NCBI GenBank assembly: GCA_034437895.1
Contig: DAOTTO010000539.1
Location: 1-55,013 of the forward strand
Length of the DNA: 55,013 bases
Source of the DNA: JANRLJ01 sp034437895
GTDB taxonomy: Bacteria; Chloroflexota; Anaerolineae; Aggregatilineales; Phototrophicaceae
Reading direction: 5' to 3'
The notes beneath the pieces were generated by a model. The model saw only the letters and a program-made list of their open reading frames with translations, did no database searches and had not been told where the DNA came from. Made by a program: the position numbers and the translations under genes. Positions 1 through 9,042 of this stretch are shown here, in pieces. The first letter of the stretch is position 1. Each line of letters opens with the position of its first letter.

Positions 1-92
1 CTAAATCCCCTCCCCATTGCATGGAGAGGGGACTTCAAGATGCGTTTTTCTCCCCTTCTCCAATACTTGGAGAGGGGGCCGGGGGGTGAGGT
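1..92. repeat. Dispersed double-hairpin repeat, copy A1
   Basis: Two G/C-rich palindromes in tandem: a cctcccc/ggagaggg stem, a short A/T spacer, then a ctccccttctcc/ggagaggggg stem ending in ccggggggtgagg. The same layout recurs at 8841-8939 and, inverted, at 12883-12992. It is non-coding and lies beyond the stop of the minus-strand gene ending at 315, so it could help end that transcript. Nothing else is visible in 1-314 apart from this copy and the B-type repeat that follows. Confidence 0.75.
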
Positions 93-137
93 AAGCGAAA
101 GTCCTGAGATAGTAATTACAATTGATCTCCGCGAACT

Positions 138-262
138 CATCTAAAGTCTGGAAAGTAATTTGAAATTTTTAATCACCTAAACACCGTGACGACACCAAGA
201 TTTTGAACTTAAGTCTCTGTGATCTCTGTGATCTCTGTGTCCTTTGTGGTTCAATATTTTCT
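138..262 (-). repeat. Dispersed ~100-bp repeat, copy B1
   Basis: Read on the minus strand this contains a cacagag-rich start, then ttaagttcaaaatcttg, ggtgtcgtc, and caaattactttc. The same order of blocks is found on the plus strand at 21421-21508 and 33019-33120. It is non-coding. The three copies differ by scattered substitutions, so they are old or drifting copies rather than recent duplications. Confidence 0.7.
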
Positions 263-314
263 GTTTTCTTTGTTGAACTTACGTCCGCGTTCTCTACATT
301 TCAAAAATCGGATT

Positions 315-2078
315 TTATGCAGGCGTTTCGTGGGTAGCAGATTCGTCAGCTTTCTGGCGCAGCCGTTGCGTCTCAAGCTGAAAAATACGTCGCAAAATGG
401 CAACAGCTGTCGCGTATGTCGGGTCAACTCCGGCATAACTCAGGTTACTTGTGCCAAGATTATGGCCTCTCCCAAACGGCGTATCGGAAGCATAATGCAG
501 GAAGCCCACTTCAAACGGCACACCATATAAATTGACGATTTCATTACGCGGGTGACGATTCGGACGATACGCTTCATAAATAGCAGAAAGATACGGCCCA
601 GCCTCCATTTCAATATCGGTATACCCCTCTTGATAAAAAACACTCATATAACGCGGATTCTGTAAAAATGTTCCCGGCGCACTGATGGCCTTTTGATTAT
701 CCAGCACCATGCCGTAAGCCATATAAGGGGTAACATCACGCGCTGCAAAACAATTGTTGAATAAATAGGTATTTTGCGAATGTTCATCATGAACTACATT
801 AGGAATCATCACATCCCCAACCCGCCCATTTAACGTCGCCGCCTTACCCATCACATAAACGCCGAGCAAATGCCCTGCCCGTTCCGTCACGCGGCTCAAT
901 ATTTCGTAGGCCGCCAACCCAAGCGGATAATCAATATTGAGAATTAGCGCATCGCTTTCTGTCAGCAGACTATGATCAATGCCCGTACACAAACGCGGGT
1001 CGAGCCAATCCGCCCGTAACTTATTGAGTTCCATGACTTGCGCTTCGGTCTGGAAGCCATGTTTGTTGGAAACACGATGAATCCCCACTTCACGTTCATC
1101 AGAGGCAATTTGTTGGCGCACACTATCGCCTGTATCCGCAATATATTTTTTCAGCGCATAATAAAGAAAATTTTGTAGGTTCGAGCGCCCTTCTTCACGG
1201 ATGGCCCGGTATTCCTCCAGCAGCACTTCATGTCCCCGCGCTGTAATATACTCCATGATTGGCTTTTCCTGCCGCCACGCATACCCAGATAACAAATTCG
1301 CCAGCGAGTGCGTATTGCTAGAGACAAAATAGACCGGACGATGTTCCGGGTCAGCGTCTACCGACTCCGCCTGCTGCTCAAGTTCCGTCCACCAATAAGC
1401 CGTCGCTTTGCGATAAGCGGCTAATGAAGAAGCCAGCAGTCGAAGCCCAATCGACTTTTTTGTACCGGCAATCAGTTTCAGCATTTCGACAAAACGAGGC
1501 CAAATCCGCTGCAACCGCCGTAGGTCATCCTCACTGATTTGTAATACGGAAGCCAAAAGTTCAATCTCATCTTGAGAAAGCGGGACATCCGGCTGCCGAT
1601 TCTGCGACAAAAATAATTTAGCAACCGCGCTTTGCAGCAGTTGGTGAATCTTATTCCATTCAATCTGATACGCCGTCAAAATCGGCACAAGATCATCAAT
1701 ATCCGAGCGGCTGGCGATAAAAGCCGCCAGCGTGGAACGCCCATCAAAATGGACGCGGCGGCGGCGACCCGGCGCAAATACCCGTTCCCATTTAGGCACA
1801 TCTGCGTACCCAGCCTCGACAAACGACTTTTCAATTTGCCCAATCACAATCAAATCAACGTAAGGCATCACATCAGGTAAGCGTAGACTGATGTATGTCA
1901 GCGCAGCAACATCAGGCGCAGCGGAACGCGCCCCAACATGCAGCGACGACTCCATCGCCGCGTGGCTTTCCACCAACGTTTCGATTTGAATCACGTCTGA
2001 GGAACGCAGCAGGGAATAATACGTCCGCATGTAAAGTTCAATTTCTTCGCTGCCTGTTCTCGGAACGGTACGATCCAT
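315..2078 (-). CDS. Unknown 587-aa protein with a nucleoside-phosphorylase-like C-terminal domain
   Basis: I do not recognise the full-length family. The N-terminal 350 residues are mostly helical and soluble. The C-terminal part carries, in the right order, motifs reminiscent of the nucleoside phosphorylase/nucleosidase (PNP/UDP) fold: GKAATLNGRVGDVMIP at about 411-426, EMEAG at about 490-494 and HYASD at about 528-532. These resemble the glycine-rich phosphate loop plus GDVxxP strand, the ME(A/T) ribose/base site and the catalytic SD of that superfamily. There is no signal peptide or membrane segment. It lies downstream, in the same orientation, of a small membrane protein and the fused XDH-type subunit. 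A role in base or nucleoside turnover would fit, but that is inference. The ATG at 2078 has only a weak upstream purine run. Confidence 0.6.
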   Translation of the reverse strand: MDRTVPRTGSEEIELYMRTYYSLLRSSDVIQIETLVESHAAMESSLHVGARSAAPDVAALTYISLRLPDVMPYVDLIVIGQIEKSFVEAGYADVPKWERVFAPGRRRRVHFDGRSTLAAFIASRSDIDDLVPILTAYQIEWNKIHQLLQSAVAKLFLSQNRQPDVPLSQDEIELLASVLQISEDDLRRLQRIWPRFVEMLKLIAGTKKSIGLRLLASSLAAYRKATAYWWTELEQQAESVDADPEHRPVYFVSSNTHSLANLLSGYAWRQEKPIMEYITARGHEVLLEEYRAIREEGRSNLQNFLYYALKKYIADTGDSVRQQIASDEREVGIHRVSNKHGFQTEAQVMELNKLRADWLDPRLCTGIDHSLLTESDALILNIDYPLGLAAYEILSRVTERAGHLLGVYVMGKAATLNGRVGDVMIPNVVHDEHSQNTYLFNNCFAARDVTPYMAYGMVLDNQKAISAPGTFLQNPRYMSVFYQEGYTDIEMEAGPYLSAIYEAYRPNRHPRNEIVNLYGVPFEVGFLHYASDTPFGRGHNLGTSNLSYAGVDPTYATAVAILRRIFQLETQRLRQKADESATHETPA

Positions 2079-2161
2079 CGATGTCTGCCTCTACTCATGA
2101 TGTCATTTTAAACAGAATAGGGACAAGCCATATCTCTTGTCCCCACTCACAACTAACATTC

Positions 2162-2578
2162 TTAACGCTTTTTCGTGCCAGAATCACCTGTCTTTTTCTG
2201 CTCTCGTTCTTTTGCCACCTGACGGTTAATTTCTTGCTGGCGCTTTTTGCGTGCTAGCATTTCTTTTTGGTTGGCGACTTTTTCTTTTTTCATCTGCGCC
2301 TCAGTCGCCAATTTTTCCGGCTTTGGCGCAAACATCGCATAGATCATCGCCGTCAAAAGCACCAATAGCAACCAGATCACACCCGCGAGAACGTACTGCA
2401 CTTCTTGGTTGCTCGGAATACCAATATTTTGCTTGATGAGAAAATTATGTGCTGGCCCAGAAATAACATAGGCCACTGCCGCCAGAACAACTGCCAAAAT
2501 TAGCCCAATCGCGGGTAAAAAAGCATTAATTGGGTTTTTCCCTGAACGGCGTTTTTTTGCTATATATTCGTCTTCCAT
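2162..2578 (-). CDS. Small membrane protein with charged C-terminal tail
   Basis: This 138-aa protein has two clear membrane segments, at about residues 20-42 and 62-84, followed by a Lys/Glu/Gln-rich, probably helical or coiled-coil tail of about 50 residues. The N-terminus is basic and cytoplasmic in character. It begins 3 bases after the stop of the XDH-type subunit gene, so the two are probably co-transcribed. I recognise no family, and function cannot be read from the sequence. Membrane anchoring or scaffolding is possible. Confidence 0.6.
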   Translation of the reverse strand: MEDEYIAKKRRSGKNPINAFLPAIGLILAVVLAAVAYVISGPAHNFLIKQNIGIPSNQEVQYVLAGVIWLLLVLLTAMIYAMFAPKPEKLATEAQMKKEKVANQKEMLARKKRQQEINRQVAKEREQKKTGDSGTKKR

Positions 2579-2581
2579 AGA

Positions 2582-4009
2582 TCATGCCTCCTGAGTGTGA
2601 GTGGCTTTTTTGCTCGCTTCGATAAATGCCTGCACGATCTTATAATACCCAGTGCAGCGGCACAAATTTCCAGTGATACTCTGTTGAATTTGCTCCTGCG
2701 TGGGTTCAGGATGTTCCTCTAGCAGCTTCGCACCTGCCATCAAAAATCCCGGTGTGCAGTAACCACATTGTACCGCACCTTGCTCGATAAACGCTTCCTG
2801 AATTGGATGCAGTGCATCCCCCTGCCCAATCCCTTCAATCGTAACAACTTCCGCACCGTGCGCTCTTGGTGCTGGCACCATACAAGCCATCACCGCCGCC
2901 CCATCTAAAAACACCGTACACGCCCCACATTCCCCCTCGGCACAGCCTTCTTTCGTACCGATTAAACCCGCATCCTCACGCAAAAAACGCAGCAAGGTTT
3001 TGTGCTGCCCGGTAGCGATTTTTACAGACTGCCCATTTAAGATCAAGTGAATCGGCGCGTCACTTTCATGTTCAATCATCTCAGAAAGCGCATCACCATC
3101 CCCTGCATCTTCACCCCACAACATGGCAGGCTGATGAGGCCAATTCGTGCCTTGTTGATTGGCTGCCAATGCCCGCAGTCCACGCGCCACCATCACCCGC
3201 ACCATCTCCGCCCGATAGTCCGCCGTACTCCGTATATCATCAATCGGTGATGGGGTCGCCGCTGCCAAACGTGCCACTTCCGCTATGACTTCCGGCGTAA
3301 GTGTTTTACCGACTAAGGCATTCTCTGCAACCGGCACATGAATGACAGTCGGCGCAACACTGCCGAGCGTAATCAGCGCTTTAGTTATTATTTCCCCCTC
3401 AAACCGCAAAATAATCGCCGTATTGATGACAGAAATCGCTTGCGCCCGCCGCAAGCCCAGCTTAAGGAAAATGCCGCGTTCATTTTCTGCTAGTGCCGGA
3501 AAAGCTATTCCAGTTAGCATTTCGTCCGGACGCATCACATTTCGACGCACCCCAGTGTAAAACTGTGACAGCGGAATAGTGCGTTCCCCTGTTAAAGAGG
3601 CTAAACGCACTTCTGCGCCCAACGCCATCAATGGCGTAATTGTATCATTTGCGGGGGAAGCTGTAATCAAATTTCCCGCAATCGTCGCACGATTACGAAT
3701 TTGCGGTGCGCCCACTTCCCATGCCGCCTGTGCCAGTGGCAGCGCCCGTTCCACCAACAGCACACTATTCACCACTTGATTATGCGTCACCAATGCGCCA
3801 AGCCGGATTTCATCCCCGTGCAGTGAAATCTCATTCAATCCACCGGCGCGGCTGATGTCAATCAGCACATCCACACCTTTGCGCTGCCCGCGTTCCATCT
3901 CGATCAAAATATCTGTGCCACCAGCGATGATACGCGCTTGCGATCCATATTTCGCCAATAGCTCAAGCGCCTCGCCTGGTGAACTTACGCTAAAGTACTT
4001 ATCCCACAT
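2582..4009 (-). CDS. Xanthine-dehydrogenase-type subunit: FAD domain fused to [2Fe-2S] domain
   Basis: This is the electron-transfer part of a molybdenum hydroxylase of the xanthine dehydrogenase/CO dehydrogenase family. The N-terminal 280 residues are a CO-dehydrogenase-flavoprotein-type FAD domain, with the FAD loops AGGTDILIEM and RNRATIAGNL. From about residue 315 there is a ferredoxin-like domain with cysteines in GCAEGECGACTVFLDG and a downstream Cys, then an all-helical [2Fe-2S] domain with QCGYCTPG and GNLCRCTGYY. All eight cluster cysteines appear present. The order FAD then FeS is opposite to the usual XdhA order (FeS then FAD). The molybdopterin-binding subunit is not in this window and must be outside it or elsewhere. 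Neighbours include XdhC, the maturation factor, about 1.3 kb upstream. Substrate is not shown; purine is suggested by the other purine genes. Confidence 0.9.
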   Translation of the reverse strand: MWDKYFSVSSPGEALELLAKYGSQARIIAGGTDILIEMERGQRKGVDVLIDISRAGGLNEISLHGDEIRLGALVTHNQVVNSVLLVERALPLAQAAWEVGAPQIRNRATIAGNLITASPANDTITPLMALGAEVRLASLTGERTIPLSQFYTGVRRNVMRPDEMLTGIAFPALAENERGIFLKLGLRRAQAISVINTAIILRFEGEIITKALITLGSVAPTVIHVPVAENALVGKTLTPEVIAEVARLAAATPSPIDDIRSTADYRAEMVRVMVARGLRALAANQQGTNWPHQPAMLWGEDAGDGDALSEMIEHESDAPIHLILNGQSVKIATGQHKTLLRFLREDAGLIGTKEGCAEGECGACTVFLDGAAVMACMVPAPRAHGAEVVTIEGIGQGDALHPIQEAFIEQGAVQCGYCTPGFLMAGAKLLEEHPEPTQEQIQQSITGNLCRCTGYYKIVQAFIEASKKATHTQEA

Positions 4010-4057
4010 AGAAAACTCACCTAATCCGTCTTAAAAAGATCACAAGCCGCCCAACAA

Positions 4058-4489
4058 TTATTTCTTCCAATAGCGCTTGATCGCCTCTTGTGCCACCTCA
4101 CCGCCAATATGTTGCAGCACAAGAAAAGCCATCTGCCGCGCATCTTCATCGTTGCTCTCAGACAGCACATCAATCACATCTGGCACAACCACGTTAGCAA
4201 TCGTCCGCTGCGCCAGATGAACTAATGCCCATCCTGCATTAGAACGCACCGCAAACGCTTTATCATATAAAGCGCCAATTAAGGACGGTACACAAACCGG
4301 GCTACTGAGTTGATCCAGCGCCCAAGCAGCACGTTCGCGCACCTCTTGATCGACATCTTGCAGTGCGATTAGGCAATGCTCAAGCGCCGGATAGCAAAGT
4401 TGCTTTCCGACCAACGCCAACCCTAATGCACGATCAGGCGGGCTTGGATTTTCCAACAGCGCGATAATTTCAGCAGAGGATTTGTTCAT
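4058..4489 (-). CDS. HEAT-repeat protein
   Basis: This 143-aa protein consists of about four helical HEAT/PBS-lyase-type repeats, recognisable from recurring patterns such as VRERAAWALDQL, VRSNAGWALVHL and ARQMAFLVLQHI. There is no catalytic motif, signal or membrane segment. The start overlaps the stop of the upstream phosphoesterase gene by four bases (ATGA type), so the two are translationally coupled and perhaps work together. Such small HEAT proteins usually serve as protein-protein interaction platforms; the partner is unknown. Confidence 0.8.
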   Translation of the reverse strand: MNKSSAEIIALLENPSPPDRALGLALVGKQLCYPALEHCLIALQDVDQEVRERAAWALDQLSSPVCVPSLIGALYDKAFAVRSNAGWALVHLAQRTIANVVVPDVIDVLSESNDEDARQMAFLVLQHIGGEVAQEAIKRYWKK

Positions 4490-5115
4490 GCGCGTCCCTT
4501 TTCCTGTGGTTCAATATCCATAACTGTAATCGGGTTAATATTGGTCACGAACGTATCAAGATATTGGGTTTGCGTCTCTTTACGGCGATCATAAGTATGC
4601 ACATGACCGTGTACCATGTAACGCGGACGGTACCACTCCATAAAGCGTAACAGCGCTTTCATGCCCTTGTGCGGCAAATCATCCGCGTCATGAATTCCCA
4701 ATGGGGGTGAATGCGTCACCAACATATCTACACCAAAACCGCTGCGCCAGCGTTGATAGCGTAATCGCGGCCCCATCCGCAGCACCATCCCTAGCATTTC
4801 TGTTTCTGTGTATTGGATTTCGCCGTCGTTATAGTTAATCGAACCTTCCAACCCTGCAAAGGTCAATCCTTCATATTTCAAGACGCGCCGATGCAAATTT
4901 TCCCCGCCGGGAGGATATTCCCCATACATCTCATCGTGATTGCCCCGCACATAAAACAACGGCACGTTCAAGACAGAAACAATAAACTCCAGATAAACCG
5001 AAGGCATATCCCCGCAGCTTATCACGAGTCGAATATCATTATAGCGACGGCGCAAGTTGGTTGCACTTTCCAACTGCGGCATCACGGTATCGCTTACGCA
5101 AAGTATCTTGACCAC
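4486..5115 (-). CDS. Metallophosphoesterase
   Basis: This is a calcineurin-like phosphoesterase. From the chosen start it reads VKILCVSDTV, with SCGD, YVRGNHDE, THSPP and HGHVH following in order; these are the usual metal-binding blocks, except that the first block has SD where DxH is common. The length of about 209 aa fits the small single-domain family. The reading frame stays open to a GTG at 5142, but a GTG at 5115 is preceded by AAAAGG at good spacing and starts directly at the first beta strand, so I prefer it. It is co-transcribed with the HEAT-repeat gene by a four-base overlap. Substrate unknown. Confidence 0.85.
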   Translation of the reverse strand: MVKILCVSDTVMPQLESATNLRRRYNDIRLVISCGDMPSVYLEFIVSVLNVPLFYVRGNHDEMYGEYPPGGENLHRRVLKYEGLTFAGLEGSINYNDGEIQYTETEMLGMVLRMGPRLRYQRWRSGFGVDMLVTHSPPLGIHDADDLPHKGMKALLRFMEWYRPRYMVHGHVHTYDRRKETQTQYLDTFVTNINPITVMDIEPQEKGRA

Positions 5116-5272
5116 AAAAGACCTTTTAAAATTTTGTACCACAATGCTACGAAAGACACAGAGAAAAATAATTAGTGGCGTGTGTCTTCGTATTGATTTT
5201 GTCTAGGTTAACGATAAAGAGCAGATTATCCAATCATAATAGGCATTATAGTCCCTTATCGTGGCCTACAAT

Positions 5273-6088
5273 TCAATCAAATATTTGACGCATACTCTGG
5301 CCTGTACCGCCCCGCCGCATCATGATAATTTCCGCTATAATGCTGACCGCGATTTCTTTCGGTGTTTCTGCCTGTACTTCTAGCCCAATTGGGGCATGAA
5401 CGCGCAAAAGCTGCTCGTCACTAAGTCCCTGTTCCTTCAACGCTTTTACCGTAATCGCCCACCGTCGCTGGCTGCCGATCAAGCCGATATAAGCCGCTTT
5501 TGTGGCTACCAGCGCCGGAATCAAATTGACATCCACCGGAAGCCCCCGCGTGACCGCCGCCACATAGGTTTGCGCGTTAATGGTGATTTGCTGAGTGATT
5601 TCGCCCGGTTTACAGACGATATAGCCATCTAACCCCGCCACGTACTCAGGATTACAAAATTCGGGACGATCATCCGAAAGAATCACGCGATACCCTGACC
5701 ATTTCCCCAATTCCGCCAGCGCTTTGCCCACATGCCCGCCGCCAATCACCAGCAGCACAGGCATAACGCCAATCGGCTCAATAAAAATTTGCGCTGTCCC
5801 CCCGCAGATACCAGGGTCGCCATCTTCGATATTATTCAGCGTATAGGTCTTAATCCGCGTCTGACCATCGCTGATCGCCGCCAGCCCTTCTTGGATGACG
5901 AGTGCTTCCATCGCGCCACCACCCACTGTCCCCACAACAGCCCCATCCGCGCAAACCAGCATTTTGCTCCCTGCATGGCGCGGCATTGACCCCTGCGTGC
6001 TGATGACCGTCGCCAAAGCAACCGCGTCGCCATTTTGTTGGGCGGCATGAAGCGCTTCAAAAACTGCTTTTTGATCGTCAATCATCAT
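5273..6088 (-). CDS. xdhC: XdhC/CoxI-family molybdenum hydroxylase maturation factor
   Basis: This 271-aa protein has the two-part XdhC layout. The N-terminal CoxI domain contains TQGSMPRHAGSKMLV and GTVGGGAMEA. The C-terminal Rossmann domain begins LLVIGGGHVGKALAELG and continues with the RG.P and GLIGSQRR region. Proteins of this family bind the molybdenum cofactor, promote its sulfuration and deliver it to xanthine-dehydrogenase-type enzymes. That fits the XDH-type subunit encoded about 1.3 kb downstream on the same strand. It starts 3 bases after the upstream membrane glycosyltransferase gene, so they share a transcript even though their roles look unrelated. Confidence 0.9.
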   Translation of the reverse strand: MMIDDQKAVFEALHAAQQNGDAVALATVISTQGSMPRHAGSKMLVCADGAVVGTVGGGAMEALVIQEGLAAISDGQTRIKTYTLNNIEDGDPGICGGTAQIFIEPIGVMPVLLVIGGGHVGKALAELGKWSGYRVILSDDRPEFCNPEYVAGLDGYIVCKPGEITQQITINAQTYVAAVTRGLPVDVNLIPALVATKAAYIGLIGSQRRWAITVKALKEQGLSDEQLLRVHAPIGLEVQAETPKEIAVSIIAEIIMMRRGGTGQSMRQIFD

Positions 6089-6091
6089 GAT

Positions 6092-8785
6092 TTATGGAAC
6101 GTCAATTTCCCCAATGAACAAGCGCCGCCCCGCCTCATCGACCCAATACTGAGGTTCATCCATTATTAGCGTCGGCATCAAACGCTCAAATGTCGTCGCT
6201 TCATAAAAGCCAATCGCAACACTGGATCGTCCCGGCGGAACTTCGCTCAAGTCTACCACAATCCTGTCATAAATCACGCCGGGAAGCCAATTCCCCGGCG
6301 GATATGTTCCAATAACGTCGTTTAAACTATCCGTGCCAGGGTAACTATCGAATTGTGCTATAGGGGGCTGATTGATGTCATTGTAAAGATGCACAAAAGT
6401 TTTGTAATCGTCTTGTGCCGTTCCGTCTGTTTCATACACTATCTCGATTACGTTATCGTCAGCGAAACGCACCCGGAGATTAAATGCCCCGGATTGATAG
6501 GACGCAATCGGTGAGCCTATGTCCTCACCAGTATTGGACAGGAAATGCTCATCATCAAGCGGATCAAATACCCCTTGCCACAGCCAATGATAGTACGGCA
6601 TATAGTGACCGCCGGGTACATGCGGCACAATGCGGAGTCTGATTGCTTCACTTGTGATAAATTCTGCCGGAATCAGAGTCATGATTTCGAGCCAATGCCC
6701 GGCAAATACCGGAATCCATTGGGTGTCAACCAACCGATCATCAACATACACATCAAAAGTCCCACTATTTACAGGATGAATGCGCGTAACAAGCAGCCCA
6801 TCTTCGCCAACACGAGCCGCCATTGTAAATGATTCTTCACTGTTGATGCGCCGTCCACCATCTACGAGGTCGCAGTTTCCTTCAAAGATAATCGTACAAT
6901 TTACGTATGCCTGACGATAAACCTCAGTTGGAAACCCTGCCAGTGCCTCGGTATCAGACCAACGATAGTGATGCGCGGCTTCGGACTTTAAATCGGCGAC
7001 ATCAAGCCAATCAACTTCATTCAGGTAAAACCGTTCATCTTGCGTGACCCAATCACGAGAGGATAGAGCAATTCGAGAAATCTCTGGCGTTAAAGTGAGC
7101 GCATCTTCCTCAGCCTCCGCACCGCAGCAGAATCGATAGATTCCCTGATACTCTGCCGCCAATGCGACATTATCCGCAGGATTATAAACAGCCGGAAATG
7201 TTGCTAAAGGGTAGCGGCTGTAAACGCTGGCCTCGAGATAATTCAATCCTCTTGCCGTCGTATAGGCCGCGACATAATCGGGCGTTGGGTCATGCGCCAA
7301 CAAAAATTCCGCCACTGCACCGGGGCCGTTGCGCCACGCATCCGCCGCACCAAGTGTCGTCAATCCGACCATATCAATCGTATGCCGCCCGCCCATATAA
7401 CGCATCATGCCCACATCATGCACCACTACCACCGCATCTTCCGGCGTATTCGCTGCGAGCCATCGCGCCATCGCCAACGGTTGAACGACCACATTGTTGA
7501 TATTCACGCGATACAAGCGCAAAAAGTTTACGCTCGTCAAAAAGACACCCGCAAACAAGAAAAATCCGACAGCTATAAACGCCGTAAAGCGCACATTTCT
7601 AATCAACTGGGGAAGCAAAATCCGCGTCCGAATTCGCAGCCCTTGTTGATCTTGCAATCTCTGCTTAACAAGTGGGGTCAGTAGGCGCATTATCGCATGT
7701 TCGTCGAAATGCCACAGCCATGCGCCACCCCATATCGCCAACGGAAAAAGCAGCGCCATCAACGGCATTTGATAGCGCTTAAAATGCCAGAAAGCTGTAT
7801 CAAGCGTCGAAATTGCTGCCGTCAGCGCCAGAAACCAGCCAATGAGCAGCAGGCCAATGCCGCGCCGTTCTCGCTTTATCAACAAAAAAAATAATCCTAA
7901 AATCGCCAACACAGGTATCACGCCCGGCATAAAGCGACCACCCGTACCATTAGCAATTTCCGTCCCCATCTGCACAAAGTTATCCCAGATGCGCCTGATG
8001 ACGACATCCCAATAAAACGGAATCATCCCGAATATGGATTTTGCCTGATTGCCTGATGCCGCTGCCGATCCAGTCACTAGCCAATTGACGACGGGCTGTA
8101 TTCCCACCGCCAAAACGGGCATAATCAACCCGAATAAACGGCGTTTCTGTAGGGACATGATAGATCGTGTCCGCTCTTGCCAGAGATAAATGCCAACGGC
8201 GATAATCGCCATCGCCCCACCTTCGGGACGAGTGAGCGCCAACAACATAGCGCAAATGATAAACCCCCAAAACCGCCTTGATACAATCGCAAACAGTGTC
8301 GCCAGTGTGAACGTCATCATCAATCCGGTTTCCATCCCGCTCATGAAGTGCCAACTGACCGCACCGCTTAGGCCAAAAATCGCCGCGCCTGCTAATGACA
8401 TCCATCTCGGCGCATCATATTCTTGTGCCAGTAGATAGATCAGCCACATTGAAGCCAAAAGCGCACAAGCGCCAATTACCAACGCCCACAAGCCGAGATT
8501 TAAACCTTGAAAACCGAGTTTATAGCCTATCGCAAGGATGAAGGGATAAATAAAACTGGTTGCGCCAGAGGTGGCTGGATCGCCGGGGTTATAGATATAA
8601 GGCTGACCGAGTGCCATTTGTTTGGCATATTGAAAGTGAATATAGTTATCATCCAGCGGGAGGACGATTTCCCCCTGCCCGATCCTTACGCTAGTCGTGA
8701 GATAAACAAAAAACACGCCTGCCGCGATGATGCAGCAGACGAGCCATGCAAACAAACTGCTTTTCCGTTGAACTAAAGACATCAT
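6092..8785 (-). CDS. Large multi-pass membrane protein, GT-C glycosyltransferase-like
   Basis: This 897-aa protein has about ten hydrophobic helices in the first ~430 residues and then a large hydrophilic domain of ~450 residues rich in beta-forming and aromatic residues. After the first helix comes PLDDNYIHFQYA, an acidic first loop like the D-D/E catalytic loop of GT-C enzymes of the PMT/GT39 type, which move sugars from lipid carriers onto acceptors on the outer side of the membrane. The long C-terminal domain would lie outside the cell. I cannot name the donor or acceptor. An in-frame ATG one codon later could also serve as start. Confidence 0.65.
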   Translation of the reverse strand: MMSLVQRKSSLFAWLVCCIIAAGVFFVYLTTSVRIGQGEIVLPLDDNYIHFQYAKQMALGQPYIYNPGDPATSGATSFIYPFILAIGYKLGFQGLNLGLWALVIGACALLASMWLIYLLAQEYDAPRWMSLAGAAIFGLSGAVSWHFMSGMETGLMMTFTLATLFAIVSRRFWGFIICAMLLALTRPEGGAMAIIAVGIYLWQERTRSIMSLQKRRLFGLIMPVLAVGIQPVVNWLVTGSAAASGNQAKSIFGMIPFYWDVVIRRIWDNFVQMGTEIANGTGGRFMPGVIPVLAILGLFFLLIKRERRGIGLLLIGWFLALTAAISTLDTAFWHFKRYQMPLMALLFPLAIWGGAWLWHFDEHAIMRLLTPLVKQRLQDQQGLRIRTRILLPQLIRNVRFTAFIAVGFFLFAGVFLTSVNFLRLYRVNINNVVVQPLAMARWLAANTPEDAVVVVHDVGMMRYMGGRHTIDMVGLTTLGAADAWRNGPGAVAEFLLAHDPTPDYVAAYTTARGLNYLEASVYSRYPLATFPAVYNPADNVALAAEYQGIYRFCCGAEAEEDALTLTPEISRIALSSRDWVTQDERFYLNEVDWLDVADLKSEAAHHYRWSDTEALAGFPTEVYRQAYVNCTIIFEGNCDLVDGGRRINSEESFTMAARVGEDGLLVTRIHPVNSGTFDVYVDDRLVDTQWIPVFAGHWLEIMTLIPAEFITSEAIRLRIVPHVPGGHYMPYYHWLWQGVFDPLDDEHFLSNTGEDIGSPIASYQSGAFNLRVRFADDNVIEIVYETDGTAQDDYKTFVHLYNDINQPPIAQFDSYPGTDSLNDVIGTYPPGNWLPGVIYDRIVVDLSEVPPGRSSVAIGFYEATTFERLMPTLIMDEPQYWVDEAGRRLFIGEIDVP

Positions 8786-8821
8786 TTAAAAATATCAGCC
8801 ACAAAAGTGTAAAATTTAATG

Positions 8822-8965
8822 ACTGATGTTACGCAGTTAGCCCTCATCCTAAATCCTTCTCTCTCATGGAGAAGGACTTTGAGATATGCTATGCGTTTGC
8901 CTCCCCTCGCCCTGAGAGAGAGGGGCCGGGGGTGAGGGCAGAAACAGCGGCTGCGTAACGTCAGT
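8822..8965. mobile_element. MITE-like element with terminal inverted repeats (contains repeat copy A2)
   Basis: The left end actgatgttacgcag (8822-8836) is matched in inverted orientation by ctgcgtaacgtcagt (8951-8965), 14 of 15 positions. The flanks carry the same sequence on both sides (taatg at 8817-8821 and 8966-8970; seven bases, ttaatga, if the terminal a/t are counted as flank). The inside is non-coding and holds an A-type double hairpin at 8841-8939. Short length, matched ends and a target duplication make this a non-autonomous transposable element; no matching transposase gene is in the window. Confidence 0.8.
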
Positions 8966-8975
8966 TAATGATTTC

Positions 8976-9015
8976 CTTTGCGTTTCGTGGCGTTCTTTGC
9001 GCCTTTGCGTCTAAG
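8976..9015 (+). repeat. 'ctttgcg' dispersed repeat, copy C1
   Basis: Short non-coding repeat with the phrase cctttgcg, ttctttgcg, cctttgcgtctaa. Similar stretches occur at 12791-12831, 28750-28797 and 31458-31502, each in an intergenic gap. It sits just after the MITE and before the stop of the LLM oxidoreductase gene. Confidence 0.65.
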
Positions 9016-9042
9016 TACTTCATATTTGCTAATCGCTAACCG

